11,268 bases of DNA from an uncultured Tissierellia bacterium (GTDB lineage Bacteria; Bacillota; Clostridia; Tissierellales; Peptoniphilaceae). Location: contig CABTZP010000041.1 of the NCBI GenBank assembly GCA_902489375.1, positions 1 to 11,268 of the forward strand. The letters run 5' to 3'. The translations under genes were made by a program, and so were the position numbers. Positions 1-6,951 of the stretch are shown here, one piece after another. Below the pieces are notes generated by a model that ran no database searches, was not told the DNA's origin, and was given only the letters and a program-made list of their open reading frames with translations. Positions within the stretch are counted from its first letter, which is position 1. Each line of letters starts with the position of its first letter.

Positions 1-951
1 GTTGACCTTGCCCGGCATGATCGAAGAGCCTGCCTCGTTGGCGGGAAGTCTCAGTTCCCCCAGGCCTGTCCGGGGGCCCGAAGCTTCCAGACGGATGTCG
101 TTTCCTATTTTTAAAAGGTCGGAAGCCAGATCGTTAAGGGCCCCGTGGAGGCCAAGGAGCGCATCGCGGGAAGAAATAAAATGAAACCGATCTTCTTCCA
201 GTTTAAAATTTTCATGCAAACGTAAATTTAGCTGATTGACCACCTCTTGTCCAAAGCCCGCATAGGAATTGATGCCTGTTCCCACGGCCGTCCCCCCAAG
301 ACCCAGGAAAAAAACCCGCTCAAGGGCCTCTCCCGCTTCTTTTCGGCAATGCTCTAAACTAGAAATCCAGGCGCCAACCTCCTGTCCGAAGGTCATGGGC
401 ACCGCGTCCATCAAATGGGTTCTTGCCGTCTTGACGACCCTTCCCTTTTTTTCTTTGATCTCTTCCAGACTTGCAATGAGCCGATCCAGGGCCGGAAAAA
501 GACTGGTTTTCATCATCGTCACCGCCATAATATGAATGGCTGCAGGAAATACATCATTGGTCGACTGACCCATATTGACCTCATCATTCGGATGAATGGT
601 CCGATGAAGATTCTTTTCCGCTAATCCTGCAATGACTTCATTGGCGTTCATATTCGTTTGGGTCCCAGATCCCGTCTGCCAGACCGAAAGGGGGAAGTTT
701 CCGCTAACCGTAGTATCCAATAAATCATCAATACAAAGAACAATGGCCATCGCCTGATCCTGATCTAGTTTGCCGGCCTTCATGTTGGCCTCAGCACAGG
801 CTCTTTTTACCTCAAGCAAAGCGCGAATCAAGGGTCCTGGCATTTTTTCTGTCCCGATTGCAAAATTCTTTAGGCTTCTCGCTGTATTTTTCCCCCATAA
901 GACATGGTCGGGAATTTGAATTTCTCCGTAGATGTCCTGAACTTTTTTCAT
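1..951 (-). CDS. fumC: Class II fumarate hydratase, C-terminal part cut off by the window edge
   Basis: Catalyses reversible hydration of fumarate to malate in the cytoplasm; class II enzymes are iron-free homotetramers. Reading minus from ATG at 951, 317 codons are open to base 1. Family signatures appear in order: an N-terminal LWG...FAIG..MP block (residues 19-40), WQTGSGTQTNMNANEV, VNMGQSTNDVFPAA, RTHLMDAVPMTFGQE, GGTAVGTG, and the flexible catalytic loop GSSIMPGKVN at the window edge. The full enzyme is usually about 460 residues, so roughly the last 145 lie outside. The start is supported by AAGGAGGA a few bases upstream. Aspartase is the closest alternative, but the WQTGSGTQ and FxIG blocks fit fumarase better. 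Next gene upstream is rpsU, separated by that gene's terminator, so fumarase must have its own promoter. A possible -35 (TTGACC, 1062-1067) has no good -10 partner. Confidence 0.93.
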   Translation of the reverse strand, partial: MKKVQDIYGEIQIPDHVLWGKNTARSLKNFAIGTEKMPGPLIRALLEVKRACAEANMKAGKLDQDQAMAIVLCIDDLLDTTVSGNFPLSVWQTGSGTQTNMNANEVIAGLAEKNLHRTIHPNDEVNMGQSTNDVFPAAIHIMAVTMMKTSLFPALDRLIASLEEIKEKKGRVVKTARTHLMDAVPMTFGQEVGAWISSLEHCRKEAGEALERVFFLGLGGTAVGTGINSYAGFGQEVVNQLNLRLHENFKLEEDRFHFISSRDALLGLHGALNDLASDLLKIGNDIRLEASGPRTGLGELRLPANEAGSSIMPGKVN

Positions 952-1052
952 TCTTCCTCCTTCTTTGCCAAGCGCTGACCCTGATAAAATAAGCTTTCTC
1001 TTGCTATTTTCTTTCTTATTTTCTCTCATTTTAACTGATCTTCCCATCTTTA

Positions 1053-1070
1053 TTTTTCACCGGTCAAAAA
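1053..1070. promoter_or_regulatory. Imperfect dyad upstream of fumarase, possible operator
   Basis: The 18 bases TTTTTcACCGGTcAAAAA are symmetric except for one C/C pair. The dyad overlaps TTGACC on the minus strand, which could be a -35 element about 110 bases before the fumarase start. No recognised regulator box matches it, and an AT-flanked palindrome of this size can occur by chance. Confidence 0.25.
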
Positions 1071-1133
1071 TGAAGAGAAACAAAAGGACTTTATGCTTAG
1101 TCCCGGTTTTATCCTCTTTTTCCGTCCTGACAC

Positions 1134-1163
1134 AAAAAAATTGGCATCCAAAGATGCCAATTT
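1134..1163 (-). terminator. Intrinsic terminator of rpsU
   Basis: On the minus strand an 11-bp perfect stem (AAATTGGCATC paired with GATGCCAATTT) closes a four-base TTTG loop and runs into a seven-T tract counting the stem end. It lies 13 bases past the rpsU stop codon. The opposite strand has a broken T tract (TTTCTTATT), so it mainly works for rpsU. Confidence 0.92.
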
Positions 1164-1176
1164 CTTATTCCACCTG

Positions 1177-1359
1177 TTACCGTCTTTTACGATTCTTACG
1201 GCGAGCGGCTTCTGATTTTTTCTTTCGTTTAATCGAAGGTTTCTCGTAGTGTTCCCGTTTTCTATATTCTGCTAAAGTACCTGCACGAGCGCAGGAACGC
1301 TTGAACCTTTTCAGCGCACTCTCGATGGATTCGTTATCTCCTACACGAATCTCCGGCAA
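1177..1359 (-). CDS. rpsU: 30S ribosomal protein S21
   Basis: Small, very basic protein of the small ribosomal subunit, located near the anti-Shine-Dalgarno end of 16S rRNA. The 60-residue product starts MPEIRVGDNES and ends in a Lys/Arg-rich tail (KRKKKSEAARRKNRKRR), as usual for S21 of Bacillota. I chose the TTG at 1357-1359: the ribosome site AAGGGGGTGA sits about 8 bases upstream, and family members begin MxEIRV. The longer reading from GTG at 1366-1368 would put that start inside the ribosome binding site. The gene has its own promoter, ending just beyond the serpin stop, and its own terminator. It is not followed by yqeY, a common partner in Bacillota. Confidence 0.95.
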   Translation of the reverse strand: MPEIRVGDNESIESALKRFKRSCARAGTLAEYRKREHYEKPSIKRKKKSEAARRKNRKRR

Positions 1360-1395
1360 AAATCTCACCCCCTTGGGTCTTTAATCAATGAGGAT

Positions 1396-1424
1396 ATTAT
1401 AAAGCAAGCTTTTTCTCATTGCAA
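1396..1424 (-). promoter_or_regulatory. Sigma-A type promoter of rpsU
   Basis: Minus strand TTGCAA (1419-1424), a 17-base spacer, then a perfect TATAAT (1396-1401). Predicted start of transcription is near 1389, about 30 bases before the TTG start of rpsU. The -35 lies immediately beyond the serpin stop codon, so rpsU is transcribed on its own even if serpin transcripts read through. Confidence 0.85.
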
Positions 1425-1425
1425 C

Positions 1426-2856
1426 TTATTTCAACTGATTCACCCGGGCAAAGACCAGAGGCGTATTGTCCATGCCAGTAAGAACAGCTAAAAATGGACG
1501 ATCCACCTTAAATTCATAGGACTCATCCATCGGGAGAGCTGCCATTTCCAGCTTCATCAGTGTAAAAGCCGCTGCCTCTGCCCCCTTTTCGTCAATTTTA
1601 AGCCGGCAGGCATGGGTAACTCCGGATAGATAAACCTGATTCCAGTTCACTAAAAGAGAAGAAAAGTCTGCCTGACTGGAATCAAAAGCTTTTCTAATCC
1701 CCAATGACTGGAAGGAATCGCTGAGGGAAAGATCCGAGGTGATGTCAAATTTTGGCAGAGAAAGGTTCACTTGAAATTGATCTTTCTTTTCGTTTTCCAT
1801 GGGATTTTTAAGCATGGAAAAGACTTCTTCATTATTCAAAAGATCGTCAATCTTCTTTCCTTCCTTTGGCCGAATAATCCAAAGGCTGGCTCCCTCTTGG
1901 AAGGGCAGGGCAATGGCATCATAGCCATTTCCAGTAAAAACCTCTCTGGACTCGGTGCTGTGCATAAAGGGCAGGGTCTGGTCTCCCCGGGTCCCGTGAA
2001 AAATTTCTTCTTTAGTCAAATTCTCTTCGAAAGACTGATCCCAGGCCCCTTTAAAATACAAGGCAGAAGCTAGAGAGTAAACATCAGATTTTTCAAACTT
2101 CTGTTCTCCAGCCTGATCCTTTAAGAGATTTCCTGTATTTTCATTAAGCCAGGCTTGAAGAGCCTTGTTGTATCCCTCTTCTCCCATGGGACCTTCGTAG
2201 ACGGATGCCCCATATATTTCTTTAAGACGTTTTACGCATTCGTCATGAATCTCCAAACCCTCGTTCAGCCAGAGGGAATCGGCGGTGGTAATCTTCAGAC
2301 GCCCATCATCAAAAGGAACGATCTGCCGCATTTCTTTAGCATAGGTTCGGTTTTTTTCAATATCTTCTGCCCCCAGAAGGCCTAAAATTTCCTTTTGCGT
2401 ATCCCCCTTGGCCGTCTCCGCCAGCATGGAGCTTGCCATATAGGTATTTACAGGTGAATAAAGGGCCGTATCTTCTTTGTCCTTTAATAAGGCCTGATTC
2501 ATTTTCCCTGTATATTCATAAACTGCGTCTTTATACTGAACCTTCTGTGCTTTTTTCTGATAAGCGTTGATAAATGACTGATATTGATCATAGGCTTTTT
2601 CCTGCGCCTCTTGTTCCTCCTTTGTTGCGTCCTCCCCAAGTTCTTGAGGAAGCTGAGGCTGGTTCTTTTTTTCCGGCTGGCTCAAAAGATATTTTTGTTT
2701 GTTATGATCCAGCGCCTTCCCTTCTTCTGAAGCCCCTTGTCCGGGCTCTTTCGAAGGTTCCTGGCCTGGCTGTTTTTGCCCGCAGGCCGTTAGAATCAGG
2801 GTCAGGGATAAGATCATTGTCAGCATTGAAATAAGTGATCGGTTCTTTTTTTTCAT
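1426..2856 (-). CDS. Lipoprotein serpin (serine/cysteine protease inhibitor family)
   Basis: Serpins trap target proteases by cleavage of an exposed reactive loop that then inserts into a beta sheet. The 476-residue product has a lipoprotein signal peptide with lipobox LTAC (Cys25), a Gln/Glu/Lys-rich linker to about residue 105, and a complete serpin fold from about 110 to 475. Supporting blocks are YSPVNTYMASSMLAETAKG (helix B region), SALYFKGAW (263-272), LPKFDI (367-372), the hinge EKGAEAAAFT (423-432) and VDRPFLAVL near the C terminus. The hinge keeps P17 Glu, P15 Gly and small residues at P12-P10, the pattern of inhibitory serpins. The scissile bond probably falls in MAALPM (436-443), but loop length makes P1 uncertain. 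Ribosome site GAAGGA lies 9 bases before ATG. Divergent from the ZIP gene; no terminator seen before rpsU. Expected on the outer face of the cytoplasmic membrane. Confidence 0.93.
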   Translation of the reverse strand: MKKKNRSLISMLTMILSLTLILTACGQKQPGQEPSKEPGQGASEEGKALDHNKQKYLLSQPEKKNQPQLPQELGEDATKEEQEAQEKAYDQYQSFINAYQKKAQKVQYKDAVYEYTGKMNQALLKDKEDTALYSPVNTYMASSMLAETAKGDTQKEILGLLGAEDIEKNRTYAKEMRQIVPFDDGRLKITTADSLWLNEGLEIHDECVKRLKEIYGASVYEGPMGEEGYNKALQAWLNENTGNLLKDQAGEQKFEKSDVYSLASALYFKGAWDQSFEENLTKEEIFHGTRGDQTLPFMHSTESREVFTGNGYDAIALPFQEGASLWIIRPKEGKKIDDLLNNEEVFSMLKNPMENEKKDQFQVNLSLPKFDITSDLSLSDSFQSLGIRKAFDSSQADFSSLLVNWNQVYLSGVTHACRLKIDEKGAEAAAFTLMKLEMAALPMDESYEFKVDRPFLAVLTGMDNTPLVFARVNQLK

Positions 2857-2926
2857 GATTTTTTATCCTTCTTTAAATTAATGATTACGCTTCCTTGTCT
2901 AGCATGCCATGGGATCTTCTTTTTCC

Positions 2927-2932
2927 ATTTTA
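2927..2932 (-). promoter_or_regulatory. Possible extended -10 of the serpin gene
   Basis: Minus strand TGGTAAAAT gives a TGn-extended -10 (TAAAAT) about 70 bases upstream of the serpin start. No good -35 is seen at 17 bases, so this is a weak call. Confidence 0.35.
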
Positions 2933-3008
2933 CCATAGCCCTAAAAACTCTGTGATATGATGGTCATGTCATTTGACTTCATAAATCCAGAGGAAGGTTT
3001 TATCTGAA

Positions 3009-3788
3009 ATGAAAGAAATCTTTATGGGATTGCTTATCCCCTTTATTGGTACTTCTGCAGGCGCTTTGTGTGTATTCTTTTTAAAGAAAGATTTAGAAAT
3101 CAATATCCACCGAGCCTTAAATGGCTTTGCCGCCGGAGTGATGGTTGCAGCTTCCATTTGGAGCCTCATTCTTCCCGCAATTGAACAGTCCGAGGAGATG
3201 GGAAAACTCTCCTTTCTCCCGGCTTGTATTGGCTTCTGGCTAGGAGTTGGATTTTTGCTCCTTTTGGATCATATCATCCCCCATTTACATCAAAGGATTA
3301 ATCAAACGGAAGGGCCAAAAAGCCATCTTTCTCGAAATGTCTTGATGTTCCTAGCGGTTACCCTGCACAACATCCCTGAAGGCATGGCCGTCGGGGTTGT
3401 CTACGCTGGTCTTTTAAGCGGCTCGAATCAAATCACAAGGGGAGGGGCCCTCGCTCTGGCTCTTGGCATTGCCATTCAAAACTTTCCTGAAGGGGCGATT
3501 ATTTCCATGCCACTTTACGCAGAAGGAAAAAGTAAGGGCAAGTCCTTCTGCTTTGGCGTTCTTTCTGGCGCCGTTGAACCGATTTTTGGGGGACTTACTA
3601 TTCTTATTTCCAGACTCGTTGTCCCCGCCATGCCCTACCTTCTTTCTTTTGCCGCGGGGGCCATGTTCTATGTTGTCGTGGAAGAGCTGATTCCAGAAAT
3701 TTCTACTGGAGAACATTCCAGCATCGGTGTGCTTTCCTTTGCTGTTGGTTTTAGTTTAATGATGGCCTTGGATGTCGCCCTGGGTTAA
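3009..3788 (+). CDS. ZIP-family divalent metal transporter (GufA/ZupT type)
   Basis: Membrane transporter that moves zinc or related divalent cations (Fe2+, Mn2+) into the cytoplasm. The 259-residue protein is the usual size for bacterial ZIPs and has about eight hydrophobic segments. The paired metal-binding motifs are present: HNIPEG (120-125) in helix 4 and QNFPEG (157-162) in helix 5, with the helix 6-7 glutamates EELIPE (225-230). The loop after helix 3 carries histidines (HIIPHLH, 88-94), a common metal-access feature. AGGAAGG about 11 bases upstream supports ATG 3009. It is divergent from the serpin across 152 bases. A TATGAT (2956-2961) could be its -10 but lacks a -35. No convincing terminator follows; the AT-rich DNA after the stop only offers weak A/T hairpins. 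Metal specificity cannot be read from sequence. Confidence 0.93.
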   Translation: MKEIFMGLLIPFIGTSAGALCVFFLKKDLEINIHRALNGFAAGVMVAASIWSLILPAIEQSEEMGKLSFLPACIGFWLGVGFLLLLDHIIPHLHQRINQTEGPKSHLSRNVLMFLAVTLHNIPEGMAVGVVYAGLLSGSNQITRGGALALALGIAIQNFPEGAIISMPLYAEGKSKGKSFCFGVLSGAVEPIFGGLTILISRLVVPAMPYLLSFAAGAMFYVVVEELIPEISTGEHSSIGVLSFAVGFSLMMALDVALG

Positions 3789-3872
3789 AAAAGCTTGAGC
3801 GATCAAAACTTATTTTCGTGTTTTTACATCTTTTTTTACAAAAACGATTTTTATCAAATGTTTAACTATGTG

Positions 3873-3901
3873 TTGACAATAATAATCTTTCAAATCATAA
3901 T
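3873..3901 (+). promoter_or_regulatory. Strong promoter of the NSS transporter
   Basis: Perfect TTGACA (3873-3878), a 17-base spacer, and CATAAT (3896-3901). Transcription would start near 3908, giving a leader of about 178 bases before the transporter start at 4086. Confidence 0.82.
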
Positions 3902-3907
3902 TATAAA

Positions 3908-4085
3908 TAGAAGACCTTTCTTCCGGGATCCTTTTTGCGATCTTGTTATTTATTTTGCCATTATTAGGGAAAGGGACCGGAAGAAAATGCGTGAATGGAT
4001 CGAAGAAAGGGAGGTGATAGCGAATATTCATCAAAAAAACCTGACTTTATTTTCTTAATGAACTTACTTTTTGGAGGTATTATTC
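3908..4085 (+). promoter_or_regulatory. Structured 5' leader of the NSS transporter
   Basis: Segment 3915-3931 can pair in two exclusive ways. Bases 3917-3926 (TTTCTTCCGG) match 3977-3986 (CCGGAAGAAA), 10 perfect pairs. Alternatively 3915-3923 pairs with 4002-4010 (9 pairs) and 3927-3931 with 3997-4001 (5 pairs), bulging CGG. The second helix ends against GGGAGGTGA (4009-4017), a ribosome-site-like sequence. No U-tract terminator and no known riboswitch or T-box signature was recognised, so any control would probably act on translation or RNA stability. Confidence 0.45.
3987..4058 (+). CDS. Possible leader peptide upstream of the NSS transporter
   Basis: A 23-codon frame opens at ATG 3987 (MREWIEEREV...) and stops 27 bases before the transporter start. 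AAAGGGA about 10 bases upstream is a passable ribosome site. Its start and early codons lie within the alternative helices of the leader, and it has a single Trp codon at position 4. There is no protein-level evidence and the frame could be chance; GTG at 4013 is another start in the same frame. Confidence 0.25.
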   Translation: MREWIEEREVIANIHQKNLTLFS

Positions 4086-5492
4086 ATGAGTGACAATCAA
4101 GGAAAGGGACAATTTAATTCGAATTTTGGCTTCCTGATGGCTGCGGTCGGTTCTGCGATCGGTCTGGGAAACTTGTGGGGATTTCCTTACAAAATGGGCG
4201 TTGGCGGTGGCTTTGCCTTCCTTCTCATTTATTTGATTCTGGCCTTCCTCGTCGGCTACCCCCTGCTTTTAGGGGAAATGGCCTTAGGAAGAAAGACTGG
4301 AAAAGGCGCCATTGAGGCATACAAAATGGCGGATAAGCGTTTTACTTTTAACGGTGTGATTGAAACGCTCGTCCCCTTCTTCCTGATCTGCTTCTACAGC
4401 ACCTTTGGCGGCTATGTTTTTAAATATCTGGTAGCCAATGTTGGCGATCTGCTTCATGCCGGTTTCGGCATCGGGGGAGAAAGCAGCGGCGCATACTTTG
4501 AAAATTTCGTAAAAGCCGGCTGGGAACCCATCATCTACGGTTGGATTTTCATTGGCCTTACGCTTTACATCGTTGCCCGCGGGGTATCCGGTGGCATCGA
4601 AAAATTCTCATCCTGGGCCATGCCTGCCCTCTTCATCATGCTCGTTATCATCGTCATCCGTTCCTGCACGCTGCCAGGCGCTGCCAGTGGTTTAGCCTTT
4701 ATGTTTAAACCCGACTTTTCCGTATTTAAAGGGAAGGGCTGGCTGAGCGTTTTAGGTCTGGCCGGCGGGCAAATGTTCTTCTCCCTCTCTCTCGCCTCTG
4801 GCTGTATCATTGCCTATGGTTCTTATCTTGACCGTAAGGAAAATCTAGAAACGAACGCCAAGATCGTCCCCATCGCGGATACGACTGCCGCACTTTTAGC
4901 TGGCCTTGCCGTTATGCCCGCCGTTTTCGCCTACGGACTGGAACCGGCTTCAGGCCCCGGACTTTTGTTCGTGACCATGCAGGAGGTTTTCCAGCACATG
5001 GGCGTTTCCGGCGCGATTTTCGGAAGTCTTTTCTACCTATTGGTTGCCTTTGCCGCTTTAACCTCTTCCATCGGCATGATGGAAGGCGGTGTCTCAGCAA
5101 TGCTCGATGCCGCTGAATCGAAGGGACATAAAGCGGATGAAAAGTCCCGGATCAAAATGACTTTCATTATGGGCGCCATTGCCTTCTTAGGATCCTGGCT
5201 GATCTCTGCTGATGGTTTAGGCATGACCGGAATGTGGCACCCCCTGGGTCAGGGAACCTGGCTGGATGTCTTTGACCTTTTCGCTGAAGGTATCCTGATG
5301 CCCTTTGGAGGCCTGATCATGGCCATCCTTTTAGGTTGGTTCATTCCTGACTATATCGACGATGAAGTCGAAAAAGGCAGCCCCTACAAGGGCAAAAAAT
5401 TCATCAAATTTTGCTTGCGTTGGATCTCCCCGATTTTCCTGGCCTTTATCGTTGTTATCCAGCTGAATGCTTTCTTCCATTTCTTTGGTTAA
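4086..5492 (+). CDS. NSS/SNF-family sodium-dependent amino acid symporter, 11-helix bacterial type
   Basis: Secondary transporter expected to couple Na+ entry to uptake of an amino acid; bacterial members include LeuT, MhsT (tryptophan) and Tyt1 (tyrosine). The 468-residue product has 11 predicted membrane helices, like Tyt1, ending with helix 11 at about 442-466. Helix 1 carries the unwound motif GSAIGLGNLWGFPY (22-35), helix 6 carries FFSLSLASG (231-239), helix 8 the sodium-site TSS (326-328), and helix 10 FDLF...LMPFGG (396-409). The conserved gating Arg after the helix 1 Trp (LeuT Arg30) is Gly32 here, while the partner Asp appears kept (Asp397). ATG 4086 is chosen because GGAGG (4073-4077) lies 8 bases upstream; the in-frame TTG at 4071 overlaps that site. 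Convergent with the IorAB operon and separated by a bidirectional terminator; aromatic amino acid uptake is an inference from that neighbour. Confidence 0.92.
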   Translation: MSDNQGKGQFNSNFGFLMAAVGSAIGLGNLWGFPYKMGVGGGFAFLLIYLILAFLVGYPLLLGEMALGRKTGKGAIEAYKMADKRFTFNGVIETLVPFFLICFYSTFGGYVFKYLVANVGDLLHAGFGIGGESSGAYFENFVKAGWEPIIYGWIFIGLTLYIVARGVSGGIEKFSSWAMPALFIMLVIIVIRSCTLPGAASGLAFMFKPDFSVFKGKGWLSVLGLAGGQMFFSLSLASGCIIAYGSYLDRKENLETNAKIVPIADTTAALLAGLAVMPAVFAYGLEPASGPGLLFVTMQEVFQHMGVSGAIFGSLFYLLVAFAALTSSIGMMEGGVSAMLDAAESKGHKADEKSRIKMTFIMGAIAFLGSWLISADGLGMTGMWHPLGQGTWLDVFDLFAEGILMPFGGLIMAILLGWFIPDYIDDEVEKGSPYKGKKFIKFCLRWISPIFLAFIVVIQLNAFFHFFG

Positions 5493-5532
5493 GGAAAGGT
5501 TCATTGATTGATTTTTCTACGCACGAATAAAA

Positions 5533-5571
5533 AGCGGCGCTAGGTTTTTTCCTAGCGCCGCTCTTTTTTTT
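5533..5571. terminator. Strong bidirectional terminator between convergent genes
   Basis: A perfect 12-bp GC-rich stem (AGCGGCGCTAGG with CCTAGCGCCGCT) closes a six-base loop. On the plus strand it is followed by C and eight T; on the minus strand by TTTTTATT. It serves the NSS transporter from the left and the CoA transferase end of the operon from the right. Confidence 0.95.
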
Positions 5572-5604
5572 GATTGATAACGGGTAAGACGCAAAAAGCC
5601 TTCT

Positions 5605-6939
5605 TTACCTTTTATTGGAAGGGAGCCAAATCTTCTGTTTTTTTGCGCTTTCAATCAGATCCTCACGAAGATCAGGATGCGCGATCGAGATCAGCGCCTC
5701 CGCCCTCTGCCAGGTAGAAAGGCCAGAGAGGTTCACGGCTCCATATTCCGTCACAATAAAATAGGACTGGGTTCTTGGGGTGGTAACGATATCTCCCTGG
5801 AAATAGGGGACGATGTTCGAATGAAGTTTGCCCTCTTTGTCCTTCTTGCTTGAGGCAAGGCAAAGGAAAGATTTTCCCCCCTTCGATCGAGAAGCGGCAT
5901 CAACGAAGTCCAGCTGCCCCCCGGTTCCGGAAATCTGCCGGAAACCCACCGTTTCGGAGGAAACCTGACCATAAAGATCGACCTTGATACAGCCATTGAT
6001 GGAAATCAGGTTGTCATTCGCCCCGGCAATATTGGGATCATTCACCCAGTCTAAGGGATAGCCGGCAAGACCTTGATTATCATCGGCCCAATCATAGAGA
6101 TCCTGGGTTCCAAAGAGCATTCCTAAAACTCCTCGTCCGGGAACAACCTTTTTCTTGGCGTTGGTGATTTTTCCTGCCTGATAAAGATTGAGATACCCAT
6201 CGGAGCAAAGCTCGGTATGCATACCCAGATCCTGAATGTCCGATTCGGCGATCAGGCTTCCTAGGGCGTTCGGCATCCCGCCAATTCCCAGCTGGAGGGT
6301 TGCACCGTTGACAATATGGGGCAAAATGAGCTCAGCGATTTTGGTATCTGTTTCCGAGGGGTGAGGAGGATCCATAATCCAAAGAGGCTGGTTTCCCGCT
6401 TCAACAACGGCATCCACCTCAGAGATATGGACAGTTGTCCCCATGCCCCCCAGGATCTTGGGCATATTCTCCACCACTTCAACGATAACCACCTTCGCCT
6501 TATCCACAATTGACCTGGCCGTCCCCACTCCGCAGGAAAGGTTAAAATATCCATGTTTATCCATCGGGGTAACGGAAAGCATGGCGACGTCAATATCTAA
6601 AAAATTCTTGATATACCAGGCCTCGTTGCGAAAGATCTGCGGAATAAAAAATGCCCTTCCCTGATCTGCCTTTTTTCTTTCGTACGCTGAGCAGTGCCAG
6701 GTCTGATAAATGAAAGTCTCCATTTCGGGATCCTCTTCCATCACCATAATCGGCCCTTGAATAAGGTTTCCACGCACGTAAACCTTTCCCAGCTCCTCTT
6801 TTCGACCGGCTAAAGCCCGGTCAAGGACATGGGGAAAGGAGTTATTGGACCCATAGTCCACCCAATCCCCGTCCTTGACGAGCTTAACAGCCTCTTGCGG
6901 GCTTTTCAGCTTTGCCCGATACTGATCCATCCATCTCAT
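5605..6939 (-). CDS. Acetyl-CoA hydrolase/transferase-family CoA transferase, likely arylacetyl-CoA:acetate type
   Basis: Enzymes of this family (Cat1, AbfT, butyryl-CoA:acetate transferases) move CoA between acids through a glutamyl-CoA intermediate. The 444-residue protein is full length. Visible motifs are GIGGMPNA (218-225), HTELCSDG with the predicted catalytic Glu243, the GTGGQLDF block (338-345), RSKGGKSFLCL, and TEYG...RAEALISIAHPDLRE (397-426). Spacing matches the catalytic Glu of 4-hydroxybutyrate CoA-transferase, as far as I recall it (Glu238). The start at ATG 6939 lies 12 bases after the iorB stop, with AGGTG overlapping that stop; ATG 6930 has no ribosome site. As the last gene of the aminotransferase-iorA-iorB operon, it probably converts arylacetyl-CoA plus acetate to arylacetate plus acetyl-CoA. 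Other acyl substrates, or simple hydrolysis, cannot be excluded. Confidence 0.9.
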   Translation of the reverse strand: MRWMDQYRAKLKSPQEAVKLVKDGDWVDYGSNNSFPHVLDRALAGRKEELGKVYVRGNLIQGPIMVMEEDPEMETFIYQTWHCSAYERKKADQGRAFFIPQIFRNEAWYIKNFLDIDVAMLSVTPMDKHGYFNLSCGVGTARSIVDKAKVVIVEVVENMPKILGGMGTTVHISEVDAVVEAGNQPLWIMDPPHPSETDTKIAELILPHIVNGATLQLGIGGMPNALGSLIAESDIQDLGMHTELCSDGYLNLYQAGKITNAKKKVVPGRGVLGMLFGTQDLYDWADDNQGLAGYPLDWVNDPNIAGANDNLISINGCIKVDLYGQVSSETVGFRQISGTGGQLDFVDAASRSKGGKSFLCLASSKKDKEGKLHSNIVPYFQGDIVTTPRTQSYFIVTEYGAVNLSGLSTWQRAEALISIAHPDLREDLIESAKKQKIWLPSNKR

Positions 6940-6951
6940 CGGTTAATACAC

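Noticed and set aside
1360..1368. GTG at 1368 as start of rpsU
   Set aside because: It overlaps the AAGGGGGTGA ribosome site; starting at TTG 1359 gives the family N terminus MPEIRV.
2876..2890. A sequence resembling the Bacillus Zur box (TAAT-N-ATTACG core) between the serpin and the ZIP transporter
   Set aside because: Only one half-site is good (10 of 14 positions by eye), and it lies next to the serpin start, over 100 bases from the ZIP gene, so it is poorly placed to control metal uptake.
3789..3870. Terminator after the ZIP transporter gene
   Set aside because: T-rich DNA with only weak A/T pairings (for example TTTTT with AAAAA near 3830-3846) and no GC stem; not enough to call.
4071..4085. 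TTG at 4071 as start of the NSS transporter
   Set aside because: The extra codons contain the GGAGG ribosome site that serves ATG 4086.
5672..5996. Other open frames over the CoA transferase, iorA and NSS genes
   Set aside because: They are shadow frames of well-supported genes, with no motifs or ribosome sites of their own.
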